Shown in pieces: positions 1 to 9,989 of a stretch of DNA of 33,771 bases (its first letter is position 1; each line of letters starts with the position of its first letter). The stretch comes from an uncultured Bacilli bacterium (GTDB taxonomy: Bacteria > Bacillota_I > Bacilli_A > RFN20 > CAG-826): the NCBI GenBank assembly GCA_944358895.1, contig CALVSB010000016.1, positions 1 to 33,771 of the forward strand. The letters run 5' to 3'. Below the pieces are notes generated by a model. That model saw nothing but the letters and a program-made list of their open reading frames with translations, had not been told where the DNA came from and did not search any database. The position numbers and the translations under genes are program-made.

Positions 1-85
1 GACCAGGGTTTTGCAGAACTTATTTCCAACGATTGCTAGAAATGACTTTTTGTGGAGCTGGCTATTTTATTCAAGTCCTTTATCC

Positions 86-91
86 TATAAT
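86..91 (+). promoter_or_regulatory. -10 element of the gltX promoter
   Basis: TATAAT, a perfect -10 hexamer, lies 22 bases before the chosen gltX start. No convincing -35 is visible 16-18 bases upstream. The predicted transcript would begin near base 98 and still include the GAGGAAA ribosome binding site. Confidence 0.6.
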
Positions 92-113
92 CGCACCGCG
101 CGAGGAAATGCAC

Positions 114-1769
114 ATGATTTCGAATGAAGAATTGGCCGATTTGCTCTTCCCGGAGGTAACGGAAACCCTCGAGGACCTCGAGAAGCGTTTCCCTCCGAGG
201 AACCTGCCGGAAGGAGCCGAGGTTACCCGTTTTGCCCCCTCTCCCACCGGTTTCCTCCATACCGGTTCCCTCTTTACGGAGATGATTGCCTATTACGTGG
301 CCAAGCAAAGCCATGGCGTCTTTTTCTTCCGTCTCGAGGATACGGACACCAAGCGGACGATCCCCGGCGCGGCCAAGGACCTCATCGACCAGCTCCGCGA
401 GTTCAACCTCGTCCACGAGGAAGGCTATTTCCCCGAGGGCGACGTCGGTGCCTACGGCCCCTATCAGCAGAGCAAGCGGGCCGATATCTACAAAGTAGGA
501 ATCAAGCACCTCCTCAAGATCGGCCGGGCCTATCCCGACTTCTGCTCGAGCGAGGACCTCGAGAAGATCCGGAAAGCCCAGGAAGAGAGCAAGGTCGTTC
601 CCGGCTACTATGGCATCTATGCCCGCGACCGGAACCTCACCAACGACGAGCGCGCCGCCCGCATCAAGGCCGGCGAGCCGTGGGTCATCCGCTTCAAGTC
701 CCTCTCCGACCACGACCGGAAGATGGTGTTCCACGACGAGATCCGCGGCGACCTCGAAATCCAGGAAAACGACATCGACGTCGTCATCTACAAGTCCGAC
801 GGCCTCCCGACCTACCATTTCGCCCACGTCATGGACGACCACTTCATGCATACGACCCTCGTGAGCCGCGGGGAGGAATGGATTCCTTCGACCCCGACCC
901 ACCTCGAACTCTTCTCGGCCTTCGGCTGGAAGGCTCCGAAGTACGCCCACCTCCCGGTCATCATGAAACTCGACCACGGGAACAAGCGGAAGCTCTCGAA
1001 GCGGAAAGACCCGGAAGCCGCGGTCAGCTTCTTCCTAAAGGAAGGCTACCCGGTCGAAGGGGTGAAGATCTACCTCATGTCAATCGCCAATAGCAACTTC
1101 GAGGAGTGGTGCATCGCCAACAAGAAGTACACCCTCGACGGCTTCACCTTCTCTTTCGGGAAGATGAGCCTCGACGGTGCCCTCTTCGACCTCGACAAGC
1201 TATCCTATTTCTCGAAGGAAGCCATCGCCGGCATGGACATCGACCATTTCTTCGCCGAAGTCGAGGATTACGCGAAGAAGTACAACCCCGAGCTTCTTGC
1301 CCGGATCGATGAAGATCCTTCTTACTTCAAGAAGATCCTCAACATCGAGCGCGACCGCCCGAACCCCCGGAAGGACTACGCGAAGTTCTCCGACATCGTC
1401 CCGGCGACCCGCTTCTTCTTCGACGACGAATATGCGAAGATCAAGGCGGCTGGCCTCCCCTTCGACGAGAAGTTCGACAAAGCCTTCATCAAGGAATACC
1501 TCGACGACATCGCTCTCAACATGGCTTACGGCCCTGACGAGGCGACGTGGTGGAACTCGGTCAAGGAAATCTCGGCCAAGCACGGCTTTGCCACCGTCAA
1601 CCGCGAGTACAAGGCCAACCCCGAAGCCTTCAAGGGCAACATGGCCGCGGCCTCTTCCCTCATCCGGGTGGCCCTCACCGGCAGCAAGGATTCGCCCTCG
1701 ATGTACGAAATCATTTCCATCATCGGGAAGGATCGGGTCGCCAAGCGCTTGCAAAGTGCGCTCGATTAG
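114..1769 (+). CDS. gltX: Glutamyl-tRNA synthetase (GltX)
   Basis: Charges tRNA-Glu with glutamate in the cytoplasm using ATP. The class I signature is plain: PSPTGFLHTG (HIGH region) at about residues 42-51, and KLSKRKD (KMSKS loop) near residue 293. The fold continues through the anticodon-binding C-terminal half to a protein of 552 residues, longer than the usual 470-490. Part of the excess is an N-terminal extension of about 35 residues before the Rossmann core. I chose the ATG at 114 because GAGGAAA lies at an ordinary distance before it; an ATG at 108 is possible, and the open frame back to base 33 has no coding look. The gene downstream is a tRNA-Glu, one of its own substrates. Whether the enzyme is discriminating or also charges tRNA-Gln cannot be told from this window. 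Confidence 0.96.
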   Translation: MISNEELADLLFPEVTETLEDLEKRFPPRNLPEGAEVTRFAPSPTGFLHTGSLFTEMIAYYVAKQSHGVFFFRLEDTDTKRTIPGAAKDLIDQLREFNLVHEEGYFPEGDVGAYGPYQQSKRADIYKVGIKHLLKIGRAYPDFCSSEDLEKIRKAQEESKVVPGYYGIYARDRNLTNDERAARIKAGEPWVIRFKSLSDHDRKMVFHDEIRGDLEIQENDIDVVIYKSDGLPTYHFAHVMDDHFMHTTLVSRGEEWIPSTPTHLELFSAFGWKAPKYAHLPVIMKLDHGNKRKLSKRKDPEAAVSFFLKEGYPVEGVKIYLMSIANSNFEEWCIANKKYTLDGFTFSFGKMSLDGALFDLDKLSYFSKEAIAGMDIDHFFAEVEDYAKKYNPELLARIDEDPSYFKKILNIERDRPNPRKDYAKFSDIVPATRFFFDDEYAKIKAAGLPFDEKFDKAFIKEYLDDIALNMAYGPDEATWWNSVKEISAKHGFATVNREYKANPEAFKGNMAAASSLIRVALTGSKDSPSMYEIISIIGKDRVAKRLQSALD

Positions 1770-1777
1770 CATAGGAT
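1749..1777 (+). promoter_or_regulatory. Promoter of tRNA-Glu(CTC), inside the gltX 3' end
   Basis: TTGCAA (1749-1754), a 17-base spacer, then TAGGAT (1772-1777). The -35 lies within the last codons of gltX. The predicted start near 1784 coincides with the first base of a perfect hairpin upstream of the tRNA. The tRNA can therefore probably be made independently of gltX as well as by read-through. Confidence 0.6.
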
Positions 1778-1783
1778 AAAGCC

Positions 1784-1809
1784 CCGGAAAAGAGGTCGAA
1801 CTTTTCCGG
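1784..1809 (+). other. Perfect 9-bp stem-loop in the tRNA-Glu leader
   Basis: CCGGAAAAG (1784-1792) and CTTTTCCGG (1801-1809) form a perfect stem with an 8-base loop, ending four bases before the tRNA. No T-run follows, so it does not look like a terminator. It may shape processing of the tRNA 5' leader; that is inference. Confidence 0.6.
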
Positions 1810-1813
1810 ACAC

Positions 1814-1888
1814 GGCCCTGTGGTCAAGCGGCTAAGACGCAACCCTCTCAAGGTTGAATCCCGGGTTCGATTCCCGGCTGGGTCACCA
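1814..1888 (+). tRNA. tRNA-Glu (anticodon CTC)
   Basis: A full cloverleaf can be folded. The acceptor is GGCCCTG with CTGGGTC (one T-T mismatch and one wobble), the D stem GTC/GAC, and the anticodon stem CAACC/GGTTG around loop CTCTCAA, giving anticodon CTC for GAG codons. The T stem CCGGG/CCCGG encloses TTCGATT, then A and an encoded CCA. GAG is heavily used in the neighbouring genes, which fits keeping a CTC isoacceptor beside the TTC one at 15100. Confidence 0.96.
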
Positions 1889-1901
1889 AATTCGATCTGA
1901 T

Positions 1902-1934
1902 AGCCCGATGCGCGATGGCGCGTCGGGCTTTTTT
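1902..1934 (+). terminator. Rho-independent terminator after tRNA-Glu(CTC)
   Basis: AGCCCGATGCGC and GCGCGTCGGGCT pair over 12 bases with one wobble and a GATG loop, followed by six T. It ends the gltX/tRNA-Glu transcription unit. Confidence 0.93.
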
Positions 1935-2002
1935 CGCGGCCAAAAGAATCCCCATTCGTTAATTGCTCCGGCCGGCCTCTCTTATCGAATCTGCGTTTTG
2001 TG

Positions 2003-2263
2003 CTAATCGCCGAAGAGGGCCATTTGGTCGAGCGTCCCTTTTAGCTTCATGCCCAGGGTAGTAAGGCTATATTCGACCCGCGGCGGGTTGCTTTGATAGT
2101 CGTTTCGATGGACGATGCCGTCACTTTCGAGCTCGCGTAAGCTCGTCGTCAGCACTTTTTGCGAAAGGCCGTCGATCGACTTCATGAGCTCGTTGAAGCG
2201 CCAAGGCCGCTTGACGAGATTCCTGATGATGAGGAGCTTCCATTTGCTCCCGATGAGGCTCAC
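2003..2263 (-). CDS. HxlR-type winged-helix regulator, start unclear
   Basis: The product begins MSLIGSKWKLLIIRNL and continues with RFNELMKSIDGLSQKVLT, typical of HxlR/MarR-like DNA-binding proteins that often sense thiol or aldehyde stress. The 86-residue form starts at a GTG at 2263 that has no SD. The same frame continues upstream and reads ACPVATT directly before it, the conserved Cys-Pro stretch found at the N-terminus of HxlR proteins. The true protein therefore begins further upstream, yet no ATG, GTG or TTG occurs in frame before the preceding gene ends. The only candidate is an ATT at about 2317. Either a rare start codon, translation coupled to the TetR gene just upstream, or a broken 5' end must be assumed. 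The family call is firm; the start is not. Confidence 0.75.
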   Translation of the reverse strand: MSLIGSKWKLLIIRNLVKRPWRFNELMKSIDGLSQKVLTTSLRELESDGIVHRNDYQSNPPRVEYSLTTLGMKLKGTLDQMALFGD

Positions 2264-2345
2264 GGTCGTCGCGACCGGGCAGGCGGGAAGTTGGCATCGA
2301 AAAGAAACAAGCGAAATTTGCTTTTTTTTAAAAAAGAAAGGACTT

Positions 2346-2951
2346 TTACGGATGCTTTTCCTTTTCTTTCATGATGTGGCTCGGGGCGAAGGCCTCGATG
2401 AGGGCAGCGATTTCCTCTTCGGAATCGACGAAACCGTTATCCATCCAGAGATTGATGACGGAATCGATGCCGCCGAGGCAAAAACTGGTCGCGTAAACGA
2501 TGTCGCCGTCGAGAGCCGCGCGGCCGCTCCTAGGCAGGGCGACCGTTCTAAGAAGGGAGGCGAAATCGTTCTTCTCCCCGAAGATCGGCCCGTTCTTCTT
2601 ATAGGCACGGTACCAGTTCGGGTGAGCTTTGACGAATTTGAGGAACGGGGTGAGGTGGGCCCGGTCGATGACTTCCGAGGCTTCTTCATCCTTGGGGAAG
2701 GACTTGAATAGGCGGCGCATCGCTTCTTCTTTCGACGCCGCCAATAGTTCGAAGGTATTGTCGAAGTTTGCATAGAAAGAAGAGCGGTGGACCCCGGCGG
2801 CCGTCGTGAGCTCGGTGACCGTTATGTCCTGGAAGGGCTTTAGGTCGAGAAGGCGAAAGAAGGCATCGACGAGGCGCTCGCGAGCCGATCCGACACTTTT
2901 GCCCGTTGTTGTCGTTCCTGACGGTCTGCTTTTCTCCTTCAATAAAGTCAC
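2346..2951 (-). CDS. TetR/AcrR-family transcriptional regulator
   Basis: 201 residues. The N-terminal helix-turn-helix is clear at about residues 25-70 (ARERLVDAFFRLLDLKPFQD, then ITVTELTTAAGVHRSSFYANF), followed by an all-helical ligand domain with a poorly conserved sequence. It starts at a GTG (2951) without an SD; a TATCAT hexamer preceded by TGC ends six bases before it, so the mRNA may be leaderless. It is divergent from the small membrane protein at 3002, its most obvious target, and lies just upstream of the HxlR-type gene, with which it may form an operon. The ligand is unknown. Confidence 0.9.
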   Translation of the reverse strand: MTLLKEKSRPSGTTTTGKSVGSARERLVDAFFRLLDLKPFQDITVTELTTAAGVHRSSFYANFDNTFELLAASKEEAMRRLFKSFPKDEEASEVIDRAHLTPFLKFVKAHPNWYRAYKKNGPIFGEKNDFASLLRTVALPRSGRAALDGDIVYATSFCLGGIDSVINLWMDNGFVDSEEEIAALIEAFAPSHIMKEKEKHP

Positions 2952-2957
2952 AGCCGC

Positions 2958-2963
2958 ATGATA
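2958..2963 (-). promoter_or_regulatory. -10 element of the TetR gene (leaderless type)
   Basis: Reading the minus strand, TGC then TATCAT (an extended -10) is followed by six bases and the GTG start. The predicted start of transcription falls on or next to the start codon. No -35 is evident. Confidence 0.5.
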
Positions 2964-3001
2964 GCAGGCTGCTTCAAAAAAAGGACAAGGAGGTCCCGAA
3001 A

Positions 3002-3340
3002 ATGAAAAAGTTCGATGAAGAAAAGCTGAGGGAGGAATACTCGCCCAAGGTCGACGGGAGGCTGGAACGGGCCAAGAAGCTTGACCGCCAGTGCAAGCTG
3101 CCGCCGCTCATTTTGGCTTATGTCTTAGGGATCGGCGGCTCGCTTATCCTCGGGGTCGGGATGTGCCTCGCCATGGGCATCCTTTGGGGCGGCTCGTTTG
3201 CTATGGGCCTCGGGATCGTCGTCGGGCTCATCGGCATTGTCTTGATTGCTGTCAATTACCCGCTTTACCAGAAGCTCCTCGCTCGGCGGAAGGAAAAGTT
3301 TGCCGCCAGCATCCTTTTGACCCTGAACGAGAAGAATTAG
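3002..3340 (+). CDS. Small membrane protein, two helices, unknown function
   Basis: 112 residues. A charged N-terminal region of about 35 residues precedes two closely spaced hydrophobic segments (about residues 36-60 and 63-82, rich in Gly and Leu). A basic tail RRKEKF then suggests a hairpin with both ends in the cytoplasm. The start is fixed by AGGAGG nine bases before the ATG; longer open frames upstream lack this. It is divergent from a TetR regulator 50 bases away, so a TetR-controlled membrane protein is a reasonable guess. I recognise no family. Confidence 0.75.
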   Translation: MKKFDEEKLREEYSPKVDGRLERAKKLDRQCKLPPLILAYVLGIGGSLILGVGMCLAMGILWGGSFAMGLGIVVGLIGIVLIAVNYPLYQKLLARRKEKFAASILLTLNEKN

Positions 3341-3457
3341 CCGTTTCTGGCTGGCGAATGCCGCTCTTCGCCATGATAGAGGTCCTACTGCCCCCCGCCA
3401 TTTTCGGAAGTTGTATTTGCTTTTCCTTCCGGAACGGAGGCGGCTGCGGTAGGATAG

Positions 3458-5958
<2,501 letters not shown>

Positions 5959-6027
5959 AAAGATGGATTTTTTGATTATCTCCGCAAAACCGCCATTAAA
6001 ATCGCTTTCAATCGAAATGATTCTTGA

Positions 6028-6033
6028 TACAAT
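6028..6033 (+). promoter_or_regulatory. -10 element upstream of the Glu/Pro-rich protein gene
   Basis: TACAAT matches five of six -10 consensus bases. The best -35 is a weak TTTCAA 16 bases upstream. The predicted leader (from about 6040) contains GAGGT as an SD before the ATG at 6055. Confidence 0.5.
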
Positions 6034-6054
6034 ACGCGTTAGAGGTAACAGAAC

Positions 6055-8460
6055 ATGAAAATGAGGAAAACTTCCACTGTCCTTACCGTTGTTGCCATTG
6101 TGCTCGCGGTACTCTCCATCGGCGTCCTCCTCTTCACCCCGGCCATGCTCGGGGACAGGCTCAACAACCTGAAGGATTACAGCGGCGCCATCATCGCGAC
6201 CCCGGCCTACTTGACCGGGAACATCCTCAAGGGCGAACTCCCGGGCATCATCGATGTCTGGCTTGGGAAGGTCGGAACTAGGGGTTTCCTCAGTGTCTGC
6301 CTCTCCTTCTTCCAGTCCGGAGGCCAGCCGTGGCTCGTGATGAGGGTGCTCGGAATCGTTTCCATTGCCCTTCCGGTCGTGATTCTCGTCCTTCATCTCA
6401 TCCTTGTCTTTGTCCGCCGTCGGCCCGCGGCCTTCGTCAAGACGGTTCTCTACCTCGTCTTCGGCGGTGTCCTCGGAATCCTTACGGTTTCCTATCTTGC
6501 TTATAACTATCTCTTCAACATGACCGACGTCTTCGGCGCCCTTACCGCCAACAAGGACATGCTCCTCACTTGCTTCGTCCTTCTTCTTCCCTTCGCCCTC
6601 GCGGCGGCCGGCCTCATCGTTTACACGATCGGCATGGTCGTCTCGATTGCCGATGTTTGTGCCAACCCGGGCCTTGCCAAGAAGACGAACGCGGCTGGTG
6701 CTGACAGCATGGGCCATACGACCCCGACGAGCGAAGAGCCGCTCAAGTACGAAGATCTTACCGACATCGAATACCATCAGCTCGGCGCCGGCAATCCCGG
6801 CCTCGGCACCCATGGCGGCCACGGGCCGATGATCGTCCAGTACATCTCCTATGCCGGCCTCCCCGGCCAGCAGCAGCCGGCTGCCCCGGCGCCTGCTCCC
6901 GCCCCCGAGCCCAAACCCGAGCCTAAACCGGAACCGGCTCCTGTCGCGATGACCCCGAGCTATGTCAGCCAGCCCACCGTTACCCCGATCAAGATTTGCG
7001 ACGAAGGCGAATACCACGTCGAACCGAAACCGGAACCGAAACCCGAGCCGGCTCCCGAACCCGTCAAGGACGATGCTGATCGCCCGATCACGGCCAAGGA
7101 GCTCCGGAAGATCATCCGGGATGCTCTTGAAGACCACGAGCATCCGGAAGAAAACGAACCTCTGACCGACGGCAGCGCTCGCAAGATCATCCAGGACGAA
7201 CTTGCTGCCTACTACGGAATCGAAGAAGAAGACGAAGAGCCGGCCCCCGAGCCCGCTCCGGCCACCGAACCTGAGCCCGCTCCCGAACCCGAGCATCGCC
7301 TCGAAGACGATTACGACATCCTCTCGGCCGACGAACTCCGCGACATCATCCGTCAGGAGATCGAGGCCGCCATCCCGGCTCCCAAGGAAGAGGAAGAAGC
7401 GGCTCCGGCCGAACCTTCGGAAACCGATAAGCGGCTAGATGCCATCCACGAAGAACTCCTCTCCCTGAAGGAAAGCTACATGGCCCCGAAGGAAGAGGAA
7501 AAGGCCGAGCCGGCCGCCGAAGAAGCTCCCGAAGAGAAGGAAGCTGCCCTGACGGCCGATGAGGTCCGCACCATCATCAAGGAAGAAATCGAAGCCAGCG
7601 CCAAGGAAGAAAAGCCGGCGGCCGACCTCGAAGAAGCCCGCTACCGCAACCAGCAGGCCCGCGATGCTCGCCAGGATGATGCCATCGCTTCCATCCGCGA
7701 TGCTCTTATCAAGCCGGAAGAACTCCGGACCATCGTCGCCCAGGAACTCGACAAGCGGCTCTCGGAAATCAAGGTTGAGGAACCGAAACCCGAACCGAAG
7801 CCTGAGCCCGAGCCCGAGCCGGAACCTGAACCCGCTCCCGAACCCGAGCCGGCCCCCGAGCCCGAGCCCGAGCCCGCTCCGGTCGAGCCGGCCCCCGAGC
7901 CTGAACCCGAACCGGCCCCGGTCGCCCCGATTGTGAGGATGGTTCCGCCGGCCATCGTGAACGCGAAGCCGGCTGCCCCGACGGTTGCCGTCCCGAAGGA
8001 AAAGATCATCCGGATCCCCTTCCCCGAACGGCTCCTTGCCTCCGATAAGGACCTTCTCAACAACTACAACGAGCTCAAGAGCGAAGCCCTATCCTACGGC
8101 CTCAAGAGCCGGGTCTCCAATACGGGCGATACCTTCCGCCTCCACACGAAGACCTATCTCAAGATCACCGTGGCCGGCAAGAGCCTCAAGATCTACTACG
8201 CCCTCAAGCCGAGCGACTACGCGACCAGCCCGATTCCGGTCCAAGATGCATCGGGGAAGAACATCTACAAGGAAATCCCCGTCTGCTTCAAGGTCAAGAG
8301 CCCGCTCTCGCTCCGCCGGGCCAAGCAGCTCATTGCCGATGTCTGCGAGCACGACAACCTCGAGCAGGGCAAGGTCGTTCCCAACAACTGGGCGGCCGAG
8401 CTCAAGGACTACAAGCCGACCGGCGCCGGCGATGATGACGGCGGCAGCGACGACGAATAA
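6055..8460 (+). CDS. Four-helix membrane protein with Glu/Pro stalk and conserved C-terminal domain
   Basis: 801 residues in three parts. Residues 1-200 hold four hydrophobic segments (about 8-32, 94-121, 124-155 and 168-198). Residues 270-626 are low-complexity, rich in Glu, Pro and Ala, with an almost unbroken EP/AP tract near 575-626. Five copies of a short helical motif interrupt it, of the form ADELRDIIRQEIE (near 347, 374, 424, 500 and 553). Residues 653-790 are an ordinary globular domain (RIPFPERLLASDKDLLNNYN, FRLHTKTYLKITVAGKSLKI, KEIPVCFKVKSPLSLRRAKQ). I have the impression this C-terminal domain recurs in other Bacillota proteins, but I cannot name it. The layout suggests a membrane anchor, a flexible stalk and a binding head. 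A terminator follows. Function unknown. Confidence 0.85.
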   Translation: MKMRKTSTVLTVVAIVLAVLSIGVLLFTPAMLGDRLNNLKDYSGAIIATPAYLTGNILKGELPGIIDVWLGKVGTRGFLSVCLSFFQSGGQPWLVMRVLGIVSIALPVVILVLHLILVFVRRRPAAFVKTVLYLVFGGVLGILTVSYLAYNYLFNMTDVFGALTANKDMLLTCFVLLLPFALAAAGLIVYTIGMVVSIADVCANPGLAKKTNAAGADSMGHTTPTSEEPLKYEDLTDIEYHQLGAGNPGLGTHGGHGPMIVQYISYAGLPGQQQPAAPAPAPAPEPKPEPKPEPAPVAMTPSYVSQPTVTPIKICDEGEYHVEPKPEPKPEPAPEPVKDDADRPITAKELRKIIRDALEDHEHPEENEPLTDGSARKIIQDELAAYYGIEEEDEEPAPEPAPATEPEPAPEPEHRLEDDYDILSADELRDIIRQEIEAAIPAPKEEEEAAPAEPSETDKRLDAIHEELLSLKESYMAPKEEEKAEPAAEEAPEEKEAALTADEVRTIIKEEIEASAKEEKPAADLEEARYRNQQARDARQDDAIASIRDALIKPEELRTIVAQELDKRLSEIKVEEPKPEPKPEPEPEPEPEPAPEPEPAPEPEPEPAPVEPAPEPEPEPAPVAPIVRMVPPAIVNAKPAAPTVAVPKEKIIRIPFPERLLASDKDLLNNYNELKSEALSYGLKSRVSNTGDTFRLHTKTYLKITVAGKSLKIYYALKPSDYATSPIPVQDASGKNIYKEIPVCFKVKSPLSLRRAKQLIADVCEHDNLEQGKVVPNNWAAELKDYKPTGAGDDDGGSDDE

Positions 8461-8477
8461 GCCCTGATGCCCCGATG

Positions 8478-8503
8478 AGCCCCTCCCTTCCGGAGGGGCT
8501 TTT
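8478..8503 (+). terminator. Terminator after the Glu/Pro-rich protein gene
   Basis: AGCCCCTCC and GGAGGGGCT form a perfect 9-bp stem with a 5-base loop, followed by TTTT. The TATAAT of the next gene begins only three bases after the T-run. Confidence 0.9.
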
Positions 8504-8505
8504 CT

Positions 8506-8511
8506 TATAAT
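8506..8511 (+). promoter_or_regulatory. -10 element of the SDR gene (leaderless type)
   Basis: A perfect TATAAT is followed by seven bases and the ATG at 8519, so transcription should begin at or one base before the start codon. No SD precedes the ATG and no -35 is recognisable, since that region is occupied by the preceding terminator. Confidence 0.6.
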
Positions 8512-8518
8512 GGAAGCC

Positions 8519-9311
8519 ATGGATTGGTCGAAGAAGAAAGTCCTCGTCACCGGGGCCAGCAGCGGCCTTGGCCTCGAATTGGCCCGCCTCCTTTCGAAGA
8601 ATGGCGCCCGCCTTGTTTTGACTTACCGCTCGGAGAAACATTTGGCCGCGGCCAAGGCTGTGCTCGGACAAGGCGATTACGCCTTCCTCTACCTTGATCA
8701 GGGGAAGCGAGAAAGCGTTATTTCCTTCCTGGCGTCGGTTTCTTCTTTCGACTGTGTCTTTCTCAACGCTGGCGTATATTTTCCCTCGGGAAGCAGCATG
8801 GCTTTCCCCGACGCGACTTTTCGGGACAATGCCGTCGGGACTTATCTTTTGCTCAAAGGCCTCATCGCGAAAGGAACGTCTTCTTTCATTCTCACCTCAT
8901 CGATGAATCGGGCTTGGCCGCTGAAGGGTATCGAGGCTCTTTGCGGGAAAATGGTTTCGCCGCGGGCTTCCTATGCCTATTCAAAAGAAGCGTTGTCGGC
9001 CTTTCCTTGCCTTTTCCCCGAAATAGACGTCAAAGTCGTCGAGCCAGGTCTTCTTAAGACGAATATCTATGGCAAAACGGCCCCGTTTTTTTTGGAAATT
9101 GGCCAACCGACTCCTTTTGCCGATGGGAACGAAAGCGGAGGATGCGGCCGGCCAAATGCTCACGATTCCAGATAGGGAAGGTGTTTTATTTGCCCCCAAA
9201 GGCCTTTTCCGCCTGCGAGGACAGCTCGTCCCCTTTATTTACGATCGGGCGCAAAAAGAAAAGGAGGGACGTTCGTTCCTCCGCCTCCTCGACAAGGCAG
9301 GCCTCATTTGA
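8519..9311 (+). pseudogene. Short-chain dehydrogenase/reductase, split by a frameshift at a T8 run
   Basis: The first part is a normal SDR: VLVTGASSGLGLELARLL for NAD(P) binding, LNAG in the fourth strand, a serine at SSMN, and the catalytic YAYSK. After VKVVEPGLLKTNIYGK the frame runs over eight T (9086-9093) into an unrelated tail ending at 9175. Family-like sequence continues in another frame as RFFWKLANRLLLPMGTKAED and ends at 9311. Removing one T joins the two into a protein of about 263 residues. This could be a sequencing or assembly error, a real mutation, or slippage at the homopolymer. An ATG at 8510 is also in frame but lies inside the -10 hexamer, so 8519 is preferred. The substrate is unknown. 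The 3' end overlaps gmk tail to tail by eight bases. Confidence 0.8.
9086..9093 (+). repeat. T8 homopolymer at the SDR frameshift
   Basis: Eight consecutive T lie exactly where the SDR reading frame changes. Seven T would restore one continuous frame (APFFWKLANR). Runs of this length are prone to sequencing error, replication slippage and RNA polymerase slippage. Confidence 0.85.
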
Positions 9312-9852
9312 GGCCGCGTTTTTTCAGTTCCTCCATGTAGAGGCCGTAGACCTTGTCGGTAATGTCTTCGATCGAGCGGCCGTCTGTCTTGATCGTGAAG
9401 TCGGTCGAATGGATTTTGCCGGGGGCGAATTCCACCCGATCGTTCTGCAGGCGCTTCTCAATGTCCTCTTTCCTGTCCCCGCGCCCTCTCATTCGGGCGG
9501 CCCGGGTCGCTTCTTCGGCCGTGAGGTAGAAGGTTACGATTCCTTTGTCCCCCAAGGATAGGAAGTGGACGAGGCCGTTGGGGTCGAGGACGACCGACCG
9601 GTTTTCGGCTGCCTGGTCCTTGCCGCAGCCGTAGTAGTTGCCGTTATAGATGGCATGCTCGATGAGGCGATTGTCCGCGATGAGACGTTCGAAGGCTTCC
9701 CGGCTGACGAAAAAGTAATCGACGCCGTCTTTTTCCCCGACCCGGGGGAGCCTAGAGGTGGTCGTGGTCGCCTTTTTGATTCCGTATCGTCTCTCCAGTA
9801 GCCTCGCGACTTCCGTTTTGCCGCTCGCCGAGGCGCCAACCAAGATTACCAT
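9304..9852 (-). CDS. gmk: Guanylate kinase family protein
   Basis: Phosphorylates GMP to GDP with ATP. The P-loop is GASASGKTE at residues 6-14, followed by the GMP-binding stretch TTTSRLPRVGEKDGVDYFF and IEHAIYNGNYYG. The lid region is arginine-rich (RAARMRGRGDRKEDIEKRL). At 182 residues it is a little shorter than classical Gmk (about 205), and the P-loop departs from the usual GxSGxGKS/T, so it could be a second paralogue rather than the main enzyme. The frame is open back to 9933, but homology begins with MVILVG at 9852. A TATATT hexamer lies six bases before that ATG with no SD, which suggests a leaderless message. It is divergent from the Tad-like operon. Confidence 0.87.
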   Translation of the reverse strand: MVILVGASASGKTEVARLLERRYGIKKATTTTSRLPRVGEKDGVDYFFVSREAFERLIADNRLIEHAIYNGNYYGCGKDQAAENRSVVLDPNGLVHFLSLGDKGIVTFYLTAEEATRAARMRGRGDRKEDIEKRLQNDRVEFAPGKIHSTDFTIKTDGRSIEDITDKVYGLYMEELKKRGLK

Positions 9853-9858
9853 AGACGA

Positions 9859-9864
9859 AATATA
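9859..9864 (-). promoter_or_regulatory. -10 element of gmk (leaderless type)
   Basis: On the minus strand TATATT is followed by TCGTCT and the ATG. It matches five of six consensus bases, with the start codon at the expected start of transcription. No -35 is recognisable. Confidence 0.5.
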
Positions 9865-9989
9865 GGCCTTTTCAGCCTTTTTGGATAGGAGGACGCGCTG
9901 CCAATTGTCGGGACCGCAAAAATTTTTGAGCAATTTAGGGCCAACTTTCCTCGTTTGGCCTTATATAAAGGTGTAGGAGGCAGCCAACG

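Noticed and set aside
33..113. N-terminal extension of gltX to the first open-frame start
   Set aside because: It includes the TATAAT promoter and the ribosome binding site, and adds residues unlike any synthetase N-terminus.
36..977. Long minus-strand open frame opposite gltX
   Set aside because: It mirrors the GC-rich codon pattern of gltX, has no family resemblance and no ribosome binding site. The plus strand encodes an unmistakable synthetase.
6890..7930. Tandem-looking DNA repeats that might suggest a CRISPR or minisatellite
   Set aside because: The repeats are degenerate codons for Glu-Pro and Ala-Pro in one open frame, without constant repeat-spacer spacing.
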